Of a stretch of DNA of 6,547 nucleotides, positions 6,046-6,547 are shown piece after piece. This stretch comes from Rhizobiaceae bacterium (GTDB taxonomy: Bacteria; Pseudomonadota; Alphaproteobacteria; Rhizobiales; Rhizobiaceae), in the NCBI GenBank assembly GCA_020696915.1, contig JAJFMR010000168.1, positions 1-6,547 of the forward strand, read 5' to 3'. The translations under genes and the position numbers were made by a program. Numbering within the stretch: the stretch's first letter is position 1; every line of letters begins with the position of its first letter. The notes under the pieces were generated by a model, which had not been told where the DNA came from, ran no database searches, and saw nothing but the letters and a program-made list of their open reading frames with translations.

Positions 6046-6074
6046 TTGACCAATTCGGAACGCGGCATTATTAA
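6046..6074 (+). promoter_or_regulatory. Candidate promoter of the GntR regulator gene
   Basis: TTGACC (6046-6051) and TATTAA (6069-6074) are separated by exactly 17 bases, a good sigma-70 match. Transcription would start near 6081, leaving a leader of about 20 bases that still contains the AGGG ribosome site. The -35 box overlaps an ACCAATT half-site (6049-6055), and ACCAATCA (6079-6086) lies at the predicted start, which suggests autoregulation. Confidence 0.55.
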
Positions 6075-6101
6075 CTTCACCAATCAACAGGGTAATTCGA
6101 A

Positions 6102-6547
6102 TTGGCGAGGAACTCCGACAGCGAAGGAAGTCACGCGGCGCTGGTGCAGTTGCAGGCCTATCTGACGCAACGCGATCTCCCCGCCGACAGCCGGCTGCCG
6201 CCGGAGCGTGAGCTTTGCGAGAGCCTCGGCGTTTCGAGGGGCGACCTGCGCAAGGCGCTTGCCGTGCTCGAGAGGGACGGCCGCATATGGCGCCATGTCG
6301 GCAAGGGCACCTTCGTCGGCAGCCGGCTGATCGGCGAAACGGTGGCCATCGCGGACATCGCCGCCCGCTCAAACCCTTCCGACGTGATGCGGGCAAGATT
6401 GATCCTCGAGCCGGAACTGACCCGCGAGGCTGCGCTTCACGCGACGACCGACGACATCGCCGCGATGCGGCAGTCGCTCGCCCAGATGCGGCAGGCCGCC
6501 ACCTGGCGCCAGTACGAGAACCTGGACAATTTGCTGCACCGGCAGAT
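6102..6547 (+). CDS. GntR-family transcriptional regulator, FadR/FCD type, 3'-truncated by window edge
   Basis: A DNA-binding regulator of which 148 residues are visible, against about 220-250 for the family. Residues 12-74 form the GntR winged helix: RLPPERELCESLGVSR (31-46), DLRKALAVLERDGRI (48-62), and the wing HVGKGTFV (65-72). From about residue 94 the FCD ligand-binding domain begins: VMRARLILEPELTREAALHA (95-114) and D142-x3-H146, the first metal/ligand-site residues of FCD domains. The remaining histidines lie outside the window. The start is TTG at 6102: an in-frame stop is at 6093-6095, no ATG fits before the winged helix, and AGGG at 6089-6092 is nine bases upstream. It is transcribed divergently from the transporter operon over a 168-base shared control region, which marks it as that operon's probable regulator. 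The effector is likely a small carboxylate, as usual for FCD proteins, but this is inferred. Confidence 0.9.
   Translation, partial: MARNSDSEGSHAALVQLQAYLTQRDLPADSRLPPERELCESLGVSRGDLRKALAVLERDGRIWRHVGKGTFVGSRLIGETVAIADIAARSNPSDVMRARLILEPELTREAALHATTDDIAAMRQSLAQMRQAATWRQYENLDNLLHRQ

Overview
This is a GC-rich, tightly packed stretch of bacterial chromosome or large replicon. Gene content and codon style suggest an alphaproteobacterium, probably of the Hyphomicrobiales (Mesorhizobium/Rhizobium-like); this comes from reading the sequence, not from a database match. There are no tRNAs, rRNAs, insertion sequences, CRISPR arrays or phage genes.

Left part (1-1711, plus strand): the end of a sulfur-oxidation cluster. 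The C-terminal ~60% of a flavocytochrome c sulfide dehydrogenase flavoprotein (FccB/SoxF) enters from the left edge. It is followed by soxY, with a twin-arginine signal and a non-standard C-terminus around its single cysteine, and then by soxZ two bases after soxY stops. Together they would oxidise sulfide or other reduced sulfur in the periplasm, with SoxYZ as the thiol carrier. The rest of the Sox system (SoxAX, SoxB, SoxCD, and the cytochrome subunit FccA) is not in the window.

Middle (1712-1862): a short convergent intergenic gap with two small perfect hairpins and a short odd reading frame.

Right part (1863-5933, minus strand): a five-gene operon transcribed leftward. It encodes a periplasmic substrate-binding protein, a permease, an ATPase, a second permease (an ABC importer of the NitT/TauT/SsuABC type with two different permeases), and a fumarylacetoacetate-hydrolase-family enzyme. 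Four of the five genes are joined by 1-4 base stop/start overlaps, and the fifth junction is 6 bases. The layout suggests uptake of a small organic anion, with the hydrolase acting on it or on a derived acylpyruvate-like intermediate. The substrate is not known.

Far right (5934-6547): a divergent control region, then the start of a GntR-family (FadR/FCD type) regulator reading rightward off the edge. The control region holds back-to-back promoter-like sequences, several TTGGT/ACCAA half-sites typical of this regulator family, and a perfect 2 x 16 bp tandem repeat. The most likely picture is a regulator that controls both itself and the transporter-hydrolase operon in response to the transported compound or a product of it.
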